From Sphaerisporangium cinnabarinum (lineage in GTDB: Bacteria > Actinomycetota > Actinomycetes > Actinomycetales > Cellulomonadaceae), in contig QAPD01000004.1 of assembly GCA_003052455.1 (NCBI GenBank), forward strand, positions 1 through 64,000: a DNA stretch of 64,000 nucleotides. The letters are read 5' to 3'. A model generated the notes under the pieces. It was not told the origin of the DNA. It saw nothing but the letters and a program-made list of their open reading frames with translations, and did not search any database. Every line of letters begins with the position of its first letter. The first letter of the stretch is position 1. The position numbers and the translations under genes were made by a program. Of the stretch, positions 33,389-41,369 are shown in pieces.

Positions 33389-33964
33389 ATGTCCACCACC
33401 GCCCCGACGACCGCCGGTCGTCCCCGCGCCACCCGCCCGTCCGCGCCGTCGGCGGCAGACGCCACGCCCGCCCGCCGCCGTCGCGCCGCCCTCGTGCCCG
33501 CACGCCTCGCGGGCCGGGTGGACGCCGCCGTCGCCGCGACCGCGCGCGTCCTCACCCGCTGGTCCGTGCCCGCCCTGCGCGTCTCCCTCGGTCTCGTGTT
33601 CCTCGGGTTCGGCGTCCTCAAGCTCGTCCCCGGCGCGAGCCCGGCGGCCGCGATCGCCGCGCGCACCGTCGAGACGCTCACGCTCGGCCTCGTCGGCGGG
33701 ACCGCGGCCGTGGTCCTCACCGCGGTCCTGGAGACGTTCATCGGCCTGACGCTCCTCACCGGCCGGCTGCTCCGCGCGGGGCTGCTCGCGCTCGCCGTCG
33801 CGATGGCCGGGATCCTCTCGCCGATCGTGCTGTTCGCGGGCGAGCTGTTCGGCCACGGCATGACCCTCATGGGCCAGTACGTGCTCAAGGACCTCGTCCT
33901 CGTGGCCGGCGCAGCCGTCGTCGCCGCCGTCGCCCTAGGGGCCCGCCTGCGCCTCGACGCATGA
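33389..33964 (+). CDS. DoxX-like membrane protein
   Basis: This 191-aa protein resembles the DoxX family (TQO/quinol oxidase small subunit-like; function unclear). A 55-residue basic, Ala/Pro-rich tail precedes four membrane segments starting at about 65 with LRVSLGLVFLGFGVLKLVPG, a characteristic first helix, and later EThe-type helices around VVLTAVLETFIGLTLL. ATG 33389 follows GGAAGAGG. It is 150 bp downstream of narI on the same strand and could be read through from the nar operon, but its family gives no firm nitrate link. Repeats follow its stop codon. Confidence 0.75.
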   Translation: MSTTAPTTAGRPRATRPSAPSAADATPARRRRAALVPARLAGRVDAAVAATARVLTRWSVPALRVSLGLVFLGFGVLKLVPGASPAAAIAARTVETLTLGLVGGTAAVVLTAVLETFIGLTLLTGRLLRAGLLALAVAMAGILSPIVLFAGELFGHGMTLMGQYVLKDLVLVAGAAVVAAVALGARLRLDA

Positions 33965-33993
33965 CGCGTGGCGCTCCCCCGCCACCGCACAGT

Positions 33994-34057
33994 CGCGAGG
34001 TAGAGCCCCCGGTCGCGATGTAGAACGCGGCGGGCTCTACCTCTCGACCGGAGCTTC
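33994..34057. repeat. 21-bp repeat family hairpin downstream of the DoxX gene
   Basis: A full inverted unit CGCGAGGTAGAGCCCCCGG... (33994-34014) is followed by a degenerate one and by a direct copy after 34031. GAGGTAGAGCCC (33997-34008) and GGGCTCTACCTC (34032-34043) are exact 12-bp inverted arms with a 23-bp loop. The site lies between convergent genes and could terminate both. Confidence 0.8.
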
Positions 34058-34080
34058 TACGTCAGTGCAGGACGGCGCCG

Positions 34081-34569
34081 TCAGGCGAGCGAGAGCGTCA
34101 GGTACGTGCTGCTCGGGTCGTCCGTGTAGTCGGCGAACGGGGCGCACGGCACGAACCCGTGGCGCGCGTAGAGCCGCCGCGCCGCCGCGAAGTAGTCCTC
34201 GGTGCCCGTCTCCAGGCTCACGCGGTCCAGGCCGCGGTCGCGCGCGACGTCGAGCAGGTGCGCGAGGACCGTGGCGGCGACGCCCCGGCCCCGGGCGGCC
34301 GCCGTCGTCCGCATGGACTTGAGCTCGCCCAACGTCGCGTCGTGCTGCTTCAGCGCGCCGCACCCGAGGAGGTGGCCGTCCGCGGACCGTGCCGTGACGA
34401 ACGTGATGTCCGGTGCACGCAGGCGGTCGACGTCGAGCGCGTGCACGCTCTCGGGCGGCGACGTCGCGTGCATGTCGTCGAGGTGCTCCTGGAGCAGCGC
34501 CAGCACGTCGGGGGTCGTCGGGTCCTCCACGACGACGCGGACGTCGTCCCGTGTGGTCGTCTCGCTCAC
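34081..34569 (-). CDS. GNAT family N-acetyltransferase
   Basis: This is an acetyl-CoA-dependent acetyltransferase of 162 aa with the GNAT fold. HLLGCGALKQHDATLGELKSMRT forms the central strands, followed by the acetyl-CoA pyrophosphate loop ARGRGVAATVLAHLL and LETGTEDYFAAARRLYARHGFVPC. This pattern resembles the E. coli PhnO/YsnE-like group acting on small amines. GTG 34569 is the start with no strong ribosome site; an earlier frame extension lacks homology. Substrate unknown. It converges on the DoxX gene across the repeat hairpin. Confidence 0.85.
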   Translation of the reverse strand: MSETTTRDDVRVVVEDPTTPDVLALLQEHLDDMHATSPPESVHALDVDRLRAPDITFVTARSADGHLLGCGALKQHDATLGELKSMRTTAAARGRGVAATVLAHLLDVARDRGLDRVSLETGTEDYFAAARRLYARHGFVPCAPFADYTDDPSSTYLTLSLA

Positions 34570-34677
34570 GCACCGAGCGTGCCACACCCGACGCAGGACA
34601 GACGAGCGACCCCCGATCGCGCAGGCCGCCGCGCGGAGCGACACGGCCGTCGATGACGGCGTGACGGCTCGCCGCTC

Positions 34678-35931
34678 TCAGCCGTCCGCGCGCTTGTCGA
34701 TCGGGGCCGGGAACCAGCGTCCGGAGGTGACCGTCTGGTCGGCGACGTACATGCGCAGGTTGAGCGAGAAACCGGCTCCCCGTGGAGTGGGCAGCCAGTT
34801 CGCCTGGGGTGCGCCGCTCGGAAGCTCGGGGGCGAGCCACAGGGAGAGCGAGCCGTCGTCGTTCGGTTCGAGCGGCATCCTGGAGGCAAGCTCATAGCGG
34901 TCGAGGGCGTTGGGAACGACGCGGTACTCCGGCACGGAGTAGAGAGTCAGGGACCAGAAGCCGTCGACGACGTCCCCGGGGAGCGCGTGCACGGGGAACC
35001 GGATCTCGTAGGTGGACGATCCGTCCAGCATGTTGCCGCCGGAGTCGGTCTGTCCGATGAAGTAGATGGCCTCTTCAGGCACGTTCGCCCACAGGCCTCC
35101 GTAGTCGATGACCGCACGGGCGAACACGTCGTCGCCGAAACGCCCGACCGCGTAGGAGACGGACCACCCGTCGCGGTGTGTGCCGAACTGCTGGGCGCCG
35201 GCGAAGAAGTGCGGGATGGCCTTGGTCCGGATCGCCTCGTCGACGCGTGCCCGACCACCTGGTTCGGACGCGACGAGGTCCGCGAGACGCGCGACGGCGG
35301 CCTGGTGCCGCGGGGCGGACGGCATCGAGTCGGCATGGGTCGCGAGCACGCCGGCGGCCTCCGTGAAGATCTCTGCGCCCAGGAGCTGGGCGTTGGTGAA
35401 GTCGGGCACCGGGTGCGCGGGCTCGACCCTGATCCCGTCCGGGGCCTCGATCCGGAAGGCGCGTTGGAGGGCGACCGCCTGCTCTGGGGTGTCCTGGAGC
35501 TCTACCCGGGCCAAGATCTTGGCCTTGGCGGCGGGCAGCTCCACACGCAGCGCACCGTCCGGGATCTCGGGCTCGGTGCCTGCGAGGACGAACACCACCG
35601 TGCCGAAGGGGTGCTCCGGGACGGTGCGGTCGTTGATGTTCGCCACCACCTCGCCCCACCCGTCGAGCACCTGCACCGTGTAGTACCGGCCTCGTGCGTC
35701 CGGGACGTCCAGCAGGACGGCGTGGTCGCCGTCCACGGCGATCCACGCCTCCAGGTAGGCCACGTCCAGGTTGGGGTTCACGAACTCCGCCGACCCGACC
35801 GGGTTCTCCTTGATGGTGTTGTATCCCAGGCCCTCCACCTCGACGTCCTGGTGCTCTTGACGCAGCACCAGGAACCGCGCGAGCAGATACTCGTAGGCGT
35901 CGACGAGCTCGTCGTCGGAGATCTGGTCCAT
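34678..35931 (-). CDS. DUF1254/DUF1214 domain protein
   Basis: This 417-aa protein has an N-terminal DUF1254 domain (about 30-165; FVNPNLDVAYLEAWIAVDG, GRYYTVQVLDGWGEVVANI) and a C-terminal DUF1214 domain (about 290-410; WSLTLYSVPEYRVVPN, DGSLSLWLAPELP, WLPTPRGAGFSLNLRMY). The family is uncharacterised and often exported, but no signal peptide is seen here. ATG 35931 has only a weak ribosome site. It reads noticeably less GC-biased than the nar genes, so recent acquisition is possible. It is divergent from the STAS gene. Confidence 0.85.
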   Translation of the reverse strand: MDQISDDELVDAYEYLLARFLVLRQEHQDVEVEGLGYNTIKENPVGSAEFVNPNLDVAYLEAWIAVDGDHAVLLDVPDARGRYYTVQVLDGWGEVVANINDRTVPEHPFGTVVFVLAGTEPEIPDGALRVELPAAKAKILARVELQDTPEQAVALQRAFRIEAPDGIRVEPAHPVPDFTNAQLLGAEIFTEAAGVLATHADSMPSAPRHQAAVARLADLVASEPGGRARVDEAIRTKAIPHFFAGAQQFGTHRDGWSVSYAVGRFGDDVFARAVIDYGGLWANVPEEAIYFIGQTDSGGNMLDGSSTYEIRFPVHALPGDVVDGFWSLTLYSVPEYRVVPNALDRYELASRMPLEPNDDGSLSLWLAPELPSGAPQANWLPTPRGAGFSLNLRMYVADQTVTSGRWFPAPIDKRADG

Positions 35932-36122
35932 GCCTGTACTGAAGCACCCTCACCCCAGAGGCGCTCGGGGAAACCGAGCCGGAAGCTCGAGACGAGCACG
36001 TCGTACGAAACGACGGGGTGAAGAGGGACGGGTGACCGACCCCCGCCGAAGCAGCGAGTGTGAGAGGTTGGGAGCCGACAGTGTTCCCGCGTCGGCCGGC
36101 CTCGACGGAAAAAGGCACCCGC

Positions 36123-36455
36123 ATGGCTCACGAGAGCGACCCGGCCACGTATCCTCCCGTCCCGTTGCACGGAGGCCTGCGATCCAGCCCCGACTCGTGG
36201 GAGCTGTGGGGCGAGATCGACTACGCCGTCGTCGAGTCCGCGCAACCTCGCCCGAGCCCGGCCCATGGGGCGCTGCACATCGATGCCTCGCGCGTCACGT
36301 TCCTGGACTCCGCCGGTGTCAGCCTCCTCCTGCTTGCCGCCAGCGCACCTCTGCGGCCGATCATCCTGGGCTGCAGCGACTACGCCCGAGACGTGCTCGA
36401 GCTCGCAGGAGCGTCGGACCTCTTCGTGTGGAGCACCACGCGACCCTCCGCGTAG
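36123..36455 (+). CDS. STAS-domain protein, anti-anti-sigma-factor-like
   Basis: This 110-aa protein has a single STAS domain. The conserved loop is LHIDASRVTFLDSAGVSLLLLA, in which the Ser of LDSAG is the residue phosphorylated in SpoIIAA-type proteins. That suggests partner-switching control of an anti-sigma factor, but no anti-sigma kinase gene is adjacent. ATG 36123 follows a GGAAAAAGG stretch. Downstream, 36456-36702 shows no gene that I can support. It is divergent from the DUF1254/DUF1214 gene. Confidence 0.8.
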   Translation: MAHESDPATYPPVPLHGGLRSSPDSWELWGEIDYAVVESAQPRPSPAHGALHIDASRVTFLDSAGVSLLLLAASAPLRPIILGCSDYARDVLELAGASDLFVWSTTRPSA

Positions 36456-36702
36456 CCGATCGACCATGCCACGCCCGACCAGCGTCGCCCAGCCGTCAGT
36501 CCTGACGACGGCACGTCCCGTGATCGCGCTTCGCCCGACGACCCGCTTGCTCGATACCGCGAGGAACGACGGCGGTCTCACCCACGCTGCACCGCCCAGC
36601 GCTGCGAGGACCGACGGTCGGGCGCGCTCCCCCGGTTGACGTCTTCGCGACCGACGTGCTCCACCTGGAGCTCGAGCACCAGGCGGTGCGTCAGGCTCGC
36701 GG

Positions 36703-36915
36703 TCACCGAGGTGGTGGCTGGATGGCTCCCACACGCTGGTTCCATGCGGCGACGGCCGTGTCGAGGCGCGCGCGTGCGGCGACGTAGAGGACGAGCTCGA
36801 CGGGCGCCCCCTGGTCGACGACCGAGATGACGTCTTCCATCTCGCGCTGGGAGGCGTCGATCTCGCCCATGAGGTCGGCGGGTCGGTGGATCGAGGTCTC
36901 TCGGTCGTCGGTCAT
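36703..36915 (-). CDS. small soluble protein, unknown
   Basis: This 70-aa protein starts at ATG 36915, 14 bp after the LapA-like gene, with which it is probably co-transcribed. It is acidic and helical-looking (LMGEIDASQREMEDVISVVDQ, then LVLYVAARARLDTAVAAWNQR) with no membrane segment, Cys or motif that I recognise. The frame stays open upstream through the LapA gene, but only the downstream part reads as a sensible protein. No clear ribosome site is seen. Confidence 0.5.
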   Translation of the reverse strand: MTDDRETSIHRPADLMGEIDASQREMEDVISVVDQGAPVELVLYVAARARLDTAVAAWNQRVGAIQPPPR

Positions 36916-36929
36916 CGTGCGCCGCGGTG

Positions 36930-37283
36930 CTAGACCTGGCGTGCGAGGCGTCGGCGGAGCTGGTGGATGCGCAGGGTACCGACGACGAGGGCGACGATCC
37001 CGACGCCGATGCCTGCGATGAGCAGGGCCAGGGCGAGCGGGACGGAACCTTGCCAGCCGAGGAACGAGACGATCACGAGCTGGGTGTTCTGGAGCATGAA
37101 CACGATGAGTGCGACCAGGACGAGGGCGGCGACGCACAGGCCGACCCAGGTGGCTCCGGTGCGGGTTCGGGGAGTTCTTGTCGGGTTGCCCGACGTGCGG
37201 GACACGCGTGAGTCGGGATGGCTGCCTGACACGGCGGCGGCGGGCTGTCCGTTCGTCGCGGAGCTGAGCGGGGTGGTGGCCAT
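36930..37283 (-). CDS. LapA-like (DUF1049) membrane protein
   Basis: This 117-aa protein has a Ser/Thr/Arg-rich N-terminal tail and two membrane segments at about 46-66 and 80-102. Between them is the family block FMLQNTQLVIVSFLGWQGSVPLALALL, matching the lipopolysaccharide-assembly LapA domain family; in Gram-positive bacteria the role is unknown. A short basic tail (RIHQLRRRLARQV) would face the cytoplasm. ATG 37283 has an excellent AAGGAGG site. A small unknown gene follows it on the same strand. Confidence 0.85.
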   Translation of the reverse strand: MATTPLSSATNGQPAAAVSGSHPDSRVSRTSGNPTRTPRTRTGATWVGLCVAALVLVALIVFMLQNTQLVIVSFLGWQGSVPLALALLIAGIGVGIVALVVGTLRIHQLRRRLARQV

Positions 37284-37409
37284 GGTGGCCTCCTTGCGGT
37301 TCCGGGCCCGCGCACCTCATATGGGGCACGTTCGCCGCGGATAGCCCGACCCTACGCCCTCAACCTGGGAACGAACCTGGGAGCGGCTGTACGCGCGGGC
37401 CAGGTGTTC

Positions 37410-38507
37410 CTAGCGGCCGAGGCTGGCTGCCAGGGGGCAGGAGAACGGTTCGCGGGCGCGTCCGGGGACGTCGTTGAGGTACTGGACGACGATCCGGTAG
37501 GAGGTGAAGAACCCGACCTCGGTGTAGGTCACGCCGAGCTGGGAGCAGTACTCGCGCACGAGGGGCTGGACACGCTTGAGGTTCGGGCGCGGCATGCTCG
37601 GGAACAGGTGGTGCTCCACCTGGCGGTTGAGACCGCCCATGAAGAAGTCGACGACCGGGCCGCCGCGGATGTTGCGGGACATGAGGACCTGGCGGCGCAG
37701 GAAGTCGACGTCCGCGGTCGCCGGGACGATCGGCATGCCCTTGTGGTTCGGGGCGAACGCGCCCCCGAGCAGGACGCCGAAGACCGCGAGCTGCACGGCC
37801 AGGAACGCCGCCGCGACGGTCGGGGGGAGCAGCAGGCCCAGCGCCACCAGGTAGAGCGCGAGCCGCCCGAGCAGGACCGGGACCTCCACGCCCCGGTGCG
37901 GCACGGGTCGACGGCCGAGCACCCGGCGCACGCTCGCGACGTGCAGGTTGAGGCCCTCCAGGGCGAGCAGGGGAAAGAAGTACCAGCCCTGCCGACGTGC
38001 CAGCCACCCTCGCCAGCCGTGCCGGCTCGCGATGACGGCGGGCGTGAACGCGATCACGCCCGGTGAGATGTCCGGGTCATGGCCCTCCTGGTTCGGGGCG
38101 GCGTGGTGGGCGTCGTGCTTCATGGTCCACCAGGCGTGGCTGAGCCCGACGAGCGCGTTCGCGAGGATGCGAGCGGTCCAGTCGTTCCAGGCTCGCGACC
38201 GGAACACCTGCCGGTGGGAGCTGTCGTGACCCAGGAACGCGAGCTGGGCGAGAACGAGGGCGAGCACCACGGCCAGCAGGAGCTGCCACCAGGAGTCACC
38301 CATGAGGACGATCCCGGCCCAGACGGCACCGAACGCTGCGACCGTCAGGACGAGCCGGGTCCAGTAGTAGCCGTACCGCCGACGCAGCAGCCCGGACTCG
38401 CGCACGATCTTCGCCAGCACCGAGTAGTCCCGAGCCGTCGCCCGCGCCGCAGGCAGCGCGCGGACCGTCAGGACCTGGGGCGGCGGCGCCTCACTCGAAG
38501 CGGACAC
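37410..38507 (-). CDS. fatty-acid desaturase (acyl-lipid type)
   Basis: This is a membrane di-iron desaturase of 365 aa. The three histidine boxes are HDSSH (about 94-98), HDAHH (about 130-134) and QVEHH (near 305), with an additional NHKG motif. That box spacing fits acyl-lipid desaturases of the linoleoyl/DesA3 type. Four membrane segments flank the boxes. The double-bond position cannot be read from sequence. GTG 38507 overlaps the upstream gene by 17 bp, so the two share a transcript. It probably adjusts membrane fluidity; no ferredoxin partner is nearby. Confidence 0.9.
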   Translation of the reverse strand: MSASSEAPPPQVLTVRALPAARATARDYSVLAKIVRESGLLRRRYGYYWTRLVLTVAAFGAVWAGIVLMGDSWWQLLLAVVLALVLAQLAFLGHDSSHRQVFRSRAWNDWTARILANALVGLSHAWWTMKHDAHHAAPNQEGHDPDISPGVIAFTPAVIASRHGWRGWLARRQGWYFFPLLALEGLNLHVASVRRVLGRRPVPHRGVEVPVLLGRLALYLVALGLLLPPTVAAAFLAVQLAVFGVLLGGAFAPNHKGMPIVPATADVDFLRRQVLMSRNIRGGPVVDFFMGGLNRQVEHHLFPSMPRPNLKRVQPLVREYCSQLGVTYTEVGFFTSYRIVVQYLNDVPGRAREPFSCPLAASLGR

Positions 38508-38943
38508 GGTCGGCCTCGGCCTTCACGCTCGCGGCACGCACCGCCTCGGCCGCGCGCCAGGCCTCGAGCTCGTCCGCCCGCCTGGTCCGTTCCGTCGCGA
38601 TCGCCTCCTGGGTGTCCCGGATCACCGTCGCGATCTCGTGGGCGAGCCCGCCGGAGAGCATGGCGAGGTTCGTGTTCTCGATGAGCAGTCGCCGGTCCTC
38701 CACCCGCAGCCTGACCCCCGCATAGCCATGATCGGCGAGCAACGTCGTGACGGCGGGCAGCTCGAGCAACGCTTGCTCCGGACCCGACACGCGGCGGGAG
38801 AAGACGGCGGTCACGGTGTAGAGAGGAGGCTCCGCGTCGGTGCCGAGCTCGCGCGGCAGCGCAGTGTCCAGGACGCCCCGCAGCTGCAGTGCGGTGTCCT
38901 GCACCCGGCCGAAGGACGTGGCAGTAGGAGTGGTGGTGCTCAT
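38491..38943 (-). CDS. unknown protein upstream of the desaturase
   Basis: This 150-aa protein matches no family that I recognise. It begins MSTTTPTATSFGRVQDTALQ, has a mixed alpha/beta middle, and ends in a long charged helix (ATVIRDTQEAIATERTRRAD and following) that could form a coiled coil. It has no membrane segment or Cys. Its ATG overlaps the stop of the next upstream gene (ATGA), and its own end overlaps the desaturase start by 17 bp. A three-gene unit with the desaturase is likely. Confidence 0.7.
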   Translation of the reverse strand: MSTTTPTATSFGRVQDTALQLRGVLDTALPRELGTDAEPPLYTVTAVFSRRVSGPEQALLELPAVTTLLADHGYAGVRLRVEDRRLLIENTNLAMLSGGLAHEIATVIRDTQEAIATERTRRADELEAWRAAEAVRAASVKAEADRVRFE

Positions 38944-39179
38944 GGTGACGTCCGATGCTCGGAACCGGCGGGCCGGCTCGCATCCGCTGCCGTCGCGGCA
39001 GTCGGGGAGGCGTCAGGCGCCCCACTCAAGGAGATCGGTGCGTCCTCCAGGTCGGGTTCATAACCCCCGTCGTCGTCCCACCGCGCGCCCGAGGTGTCCT
39101 CGTCCGGGGCGTCCATCTCGCCCGGCGTCCGAGAGCCTTCTCGATCGGCGTCGCGTGGGCCGATCCGGCGATCAACCAC
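38940..39179 (-). CDS. small acidic protein, unknown
   Basis: This 79-aa Asp/Ser/Pro-rich protein is probably disordered, with no recognised domain. It is supported by its ATGA overlap with the next gene and by a TAGTGT -10 box (39186-39191) 6 nt before GTG 39179, the leaderless geometry common in this window. It would be the first gene of the desaturase unit. The composition is weak evidence for a real protein, so it could also be a translated leader. Confidence 0.5.
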   Translation of the reverse strand: MVDRRIGPRDADREGSRTPGEMDAPDEDTSGARWDDDGGYEPDLEDAPISLSGAPDASPTAATAADASRPAGSEHRTSP

Positions 39180-39185
39180 ACTTCG

Positions 39186-39191
39186 ACACTA
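39186..39191 (-). promoter_or_regulatory. -10 box TAGTGT of the desaturase unit
   Basis: TAGTGT on the minus strand ends 6 nt before GTG 39179. It is divergent from the DUF6221 gene. Confidence 0.45.
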
Positions 39192-39256
39192 CACCTGGAC
39201 GGGTTGCTCGCTGTGTCCACGAAAGCCTGCCCAGCCGTCGGTGAGAGAATGAGCAG

Positions 39257-39562
39257 ATGGCCTTGACGGAGTTCCTCCTCGCTCGGATCGACGAGGACGA
39301 GGCAGCGTGCGCGACCCTCGATGACGAGCCGGGACCTCCAGCGCCGTGGTCACGCTCACGGCTCCTGACCGAGTGCGCGATGAAACGACGCATCATCACC
39401 CTCGCCTACGAGGCCACCGGGTACGACATGACTGCCGACCTCGAGCGTGACACCGACGAGCGCGCCCAGAGCGGCGTCGCCTTCGTCGGTGACCGCATCC
39501 TGCGAGCCCTCGCCACGCCCTACGCCCAGCACCCGGACTTCGACCCCACCTGGCGCACCTGA
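39257..39562 (+). CDS. DUF6221 family protein
   Basis: This 101-aa protein matches the actinobacterial DUF6221 family by its opening MALTEFLLARIDEDEAAC and the segment TECAMKRRIITLAYEATG, ending ATPYAQHPDFDPTWRT. The family is small, soluble, of unknown function, and often found in accessory or prophage-like regions. No phage genes are nearby. ATG 39257 has only a weak site. It is divergent from the desaturase unit. Confidence 0.75.
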   Translation: MALTEFLLARIDEDEAACATLDDEPGPPAPWSRSRLLTECAMKRRIITLAYEATGYDMTADLERDTDERAQSGVAFVGDRILRALATPYAQHPDFDPTWRT

Positions 39563-39750
39563 CGACTCGCCCGTCTGCTCCGGCCCCCGGTGTGGCGAGC
39601 CGGCCACGGAGGGCGCATCGTGAGAGACGCGACCACGTGTCGCGGGGAACGCCGGTCGTGAAGCAGCCCGCTTCCGGAGGACCTCCCGGGCCACGACGGC
39701 GTACCGCAACCGTCAGGGGCGCAGAGACTACGCCGAGAGCGTGAGCCGCC

Positions 39751-39966
39751 ATGAGCGTCATCGAGAAGTGGATCGCCGTGGACTGTCCGGGCTGCGGTGG
39801 CCAAGCACGCGCCCGCGTCCTGCACATCATCGCCTGGGGCTCGATCCCCGGCTCCCGTGTCCCGCACCGAGTGAGCATCCTGTGCCCCCATCGTTGCCCG
39901 ATCACTCGCGACGAAGCTGCCTCGGCCGTGCTCGTGTGCCCCGAGTGCCAGCTGCACGTCGCCTAG
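39751..39966 (+). CDS. small zinc-ribbon-like protein, unknown
   Basis: This 71-aa protein has three Cys clusters, CPGC (about 12-15), CPHRC (near 45-49) and CPEC (near 63-66), plus His residues. The spacing suggests a small metal-binding fold. Its base composition is lower in GC than its neighbours. ATG 39751 lacks a convincing ribosome site, and no family is recognised. The regular Cys spacing is the main reason to keep it. Confidence 0.5.
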   Translation: MSVIEKWIAVDCPGCGGQARARVLHIIAWGSIPGSRVPHRVSILCPHRCPITRDEAASAVLVCPECQLHVA

Positions 39967-40072
39967 CCCCACGCCAGGGGCGTCCACCGGGAAGCGGGAA
40001 GACTGCACCTCCCCAGCCGGACCCCGAAGCCCAGCACACCCTCCGTCGGAGGACACTCCGCAGATGCGGGTC

Positions 40073-40078
40073 TAGAGT
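40073..40078 (+). promoter_or_regulatory. -10 box TAGAGT of the molybdate regulator unit
   Basis: TAGAGT ends 7 nt before ATG 40086, implying a leaderless mRNA for the regulator-modA-modBC unit. Confidence 0.5.
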
Positions 40079-40085
40079 CGCTCTC

Positions 40086-40490
40086 ATGCCGCACTTTCGG
40101 ATCCGCGAGGCCGCGAGCCTGCTCGGGGTCAGCGACGACACCGTCCGCCGCTGGGTCGACGCCGGAGACCTCGCCGCGAGCGCCGACGACGCCGGGCGCA
40201 AGGTCGTCGACGGCGCGGAGCTCGCGCGCTTCGCCGTCGCGCAGTCGCACCCGACGCCCGACCCGTCGGGTGTCGCCCGCTCGGCCCGCAACCGGTTCGT
40301 GGGGATCGTGACGGACGTCGTGAGCGACACCGTCATGTCCCAGGTCGAGATGCTCTGCGGCGGCCAGCGCGTCGTGTCCCTCATGAGCACGGAGGCCGTG
40401 CGCGAGCTGCGGCTCGAGCCCGGCAGCCTGGCCGTCGCGGTGGTCAAGGCGACGACCGTCATCGTCGAGACCCCCGGAGGAGCCGCGTGA
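40086..40490 (+). CDS. HTH-TOBE molybdate-responsive regulator
   Basis: This 134-aa protein has a MerR/excisionase-like helix-turn-helix (about 3-50; RIREAASLLGVSDDTVRRWVDAG) and one Mop/TOBE molybdate-binding domain (about 67-130; SARNRFVGIVTDVVSDTVMSQVEM, LRLEPGSLAVAVVKATTVIVE). It is a compact alternative to ModE and probably controls the adjoining modA-modBC genes according to molybdate level; activator or repressor is not known. ATG 40086 is fixed by the -10 box 7 nt upstream. The stop overlaps the modA start (GTGA). Confidence 0.9.
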   Translation: MPHFRIREAASLLGVSDDTVRRWVDAGDLAASADDAGRKVVDGAELARFAVAQSHPTPDPSGVARSARNRFVGIVTDVVSDTVMSQVEMLCGGQRVVSLMSTEAVRELRLEPGSLAVAVVKATTVIVETPGGAA

Positions 40491-41344
40491 GCGCGCCCGC
40501 CCGCACGACGACCCGCCGTCCCGCCCGGGGCCCTGTCGCGGCGCTCGCGGCGGCGGCCCTGGTCGCCGGCCTCTCCGCGTGCGCCACGGGGGCGGGGACC
40601 GACGACGGCGCCACCCCCGACCCCGCGCGCACGACGGCCGAGGACCGCACCCTCACCGTGCTCGCCGCAGCGTCGCTGCGCGACGTGTTCACCGACCTCG
40701 CGGCGGACTTCGAGGACGAGCACGACGGCGTGACCGTCGCGCTGTCGTTCGCCGGGTCGTCCGACCTGGGCGACCAGATCCTCGCCGGCGCGCCGGCCGA
40801 CGTCTTCGCGTCCGCGGACGAGCGCTCCATGGCGCGCGTCGTGGACGCGGGCGACGCCGCCGACCCTGTCGCGTTCGCGACGAACACGCTGACGATCGTC
40901 ACGCCGCCCGGCAACCCCGCGGGCGTCGAGACGTTCGCCGACCTCGCGCGGGACGACGTCAAGGTCGTCGTGTGCGCGCCGCAGGTGCCGTGCGGCAGCG
41001 CGACCGACACCGTCGCCGAGGCCGCGGGCGTCACCGTCCACCGCGTGAGCGAGGAGGCCAGCGTCACCGACGTGCTCGGCAAGGTGACGACGGGCGAGGC
41101 CGACGCGGGCCTCGTCTACGTCACCGACGCGACGCTCGCGGGCGACGACGTCGACGTCGTGGACGTGCCCGAGACCGACGCCGCGCTCAACGTCTACCCG
41201 ATCGCGCTCGTCGCGGCGGCCGAGGAGGCCGGACCGGAGCAGGTCGCGCTCGCGCAGGCATGGGTGGACCTCGTGACCGGCGACGCCGGGCAGGCCGCGC
41301 TCGCCGCCGCGGGGTTCGGCGCGCCGGACGCCTCCGCGCCGTGA
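40487..41344 (+). CDS. modA: molybdate ABC transporter substrate-binding lipoprotein
   Basis: ModA captures molybdate (or tungstate) outside the membrane. It is 285 aa. A twin-basic start, hydrophobic stretch and lipobox LSAC put the lipidated Cys near residue 32. Family blocks are [30 protein letters not shown] and [11 protein letters not shown], which supply the anion-binding Ser residues, then [14 protein letters not shown] and [13 protein letters not shown] 40487 overlaps the regulator's stop. The fused permease-ATPase gene follows after 25 bp. Confidence 0.94.
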   Translation: MSAPARTTTRRPARGPVAALAAAALVAGLSACATGAGTDDGATPDPARTTAEDRTLTVLAAASLRDVFTDLAADFEDEHDGVTVALSFAGSSDLGDQILAGAPADVFASADERSMARVVDAGDAADPVAFATNTLTIVTPPGNPAGVETFADLARDDVKVVVCAPQVPCGSATDTVAEAAGVTVHRVSEEASVTDVLGKVTTGEADAGLVYVTDATLAGDDVDVVDVPETDAALNVYPIALVAAAEEAGPEQVALAQAWVDLVTGDAGQAALAAAGFGAPDASAP

Positions 41345-41369
41345 CGCCCGCGTCGCCCGACGGGTCCTG

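Noticed and set aside
36456-36702. Possible small genes on both strands
   Set aside because: Frames here have no ribosome site, domain or sensible composition, so the gap is treated as non-coding.
33389-39966. A genomic island with mobile-element ends
   Set aside because: No integrase, transposase, tRNA target or flanking direct repeat could be found, so only an accessory stretch is reported.
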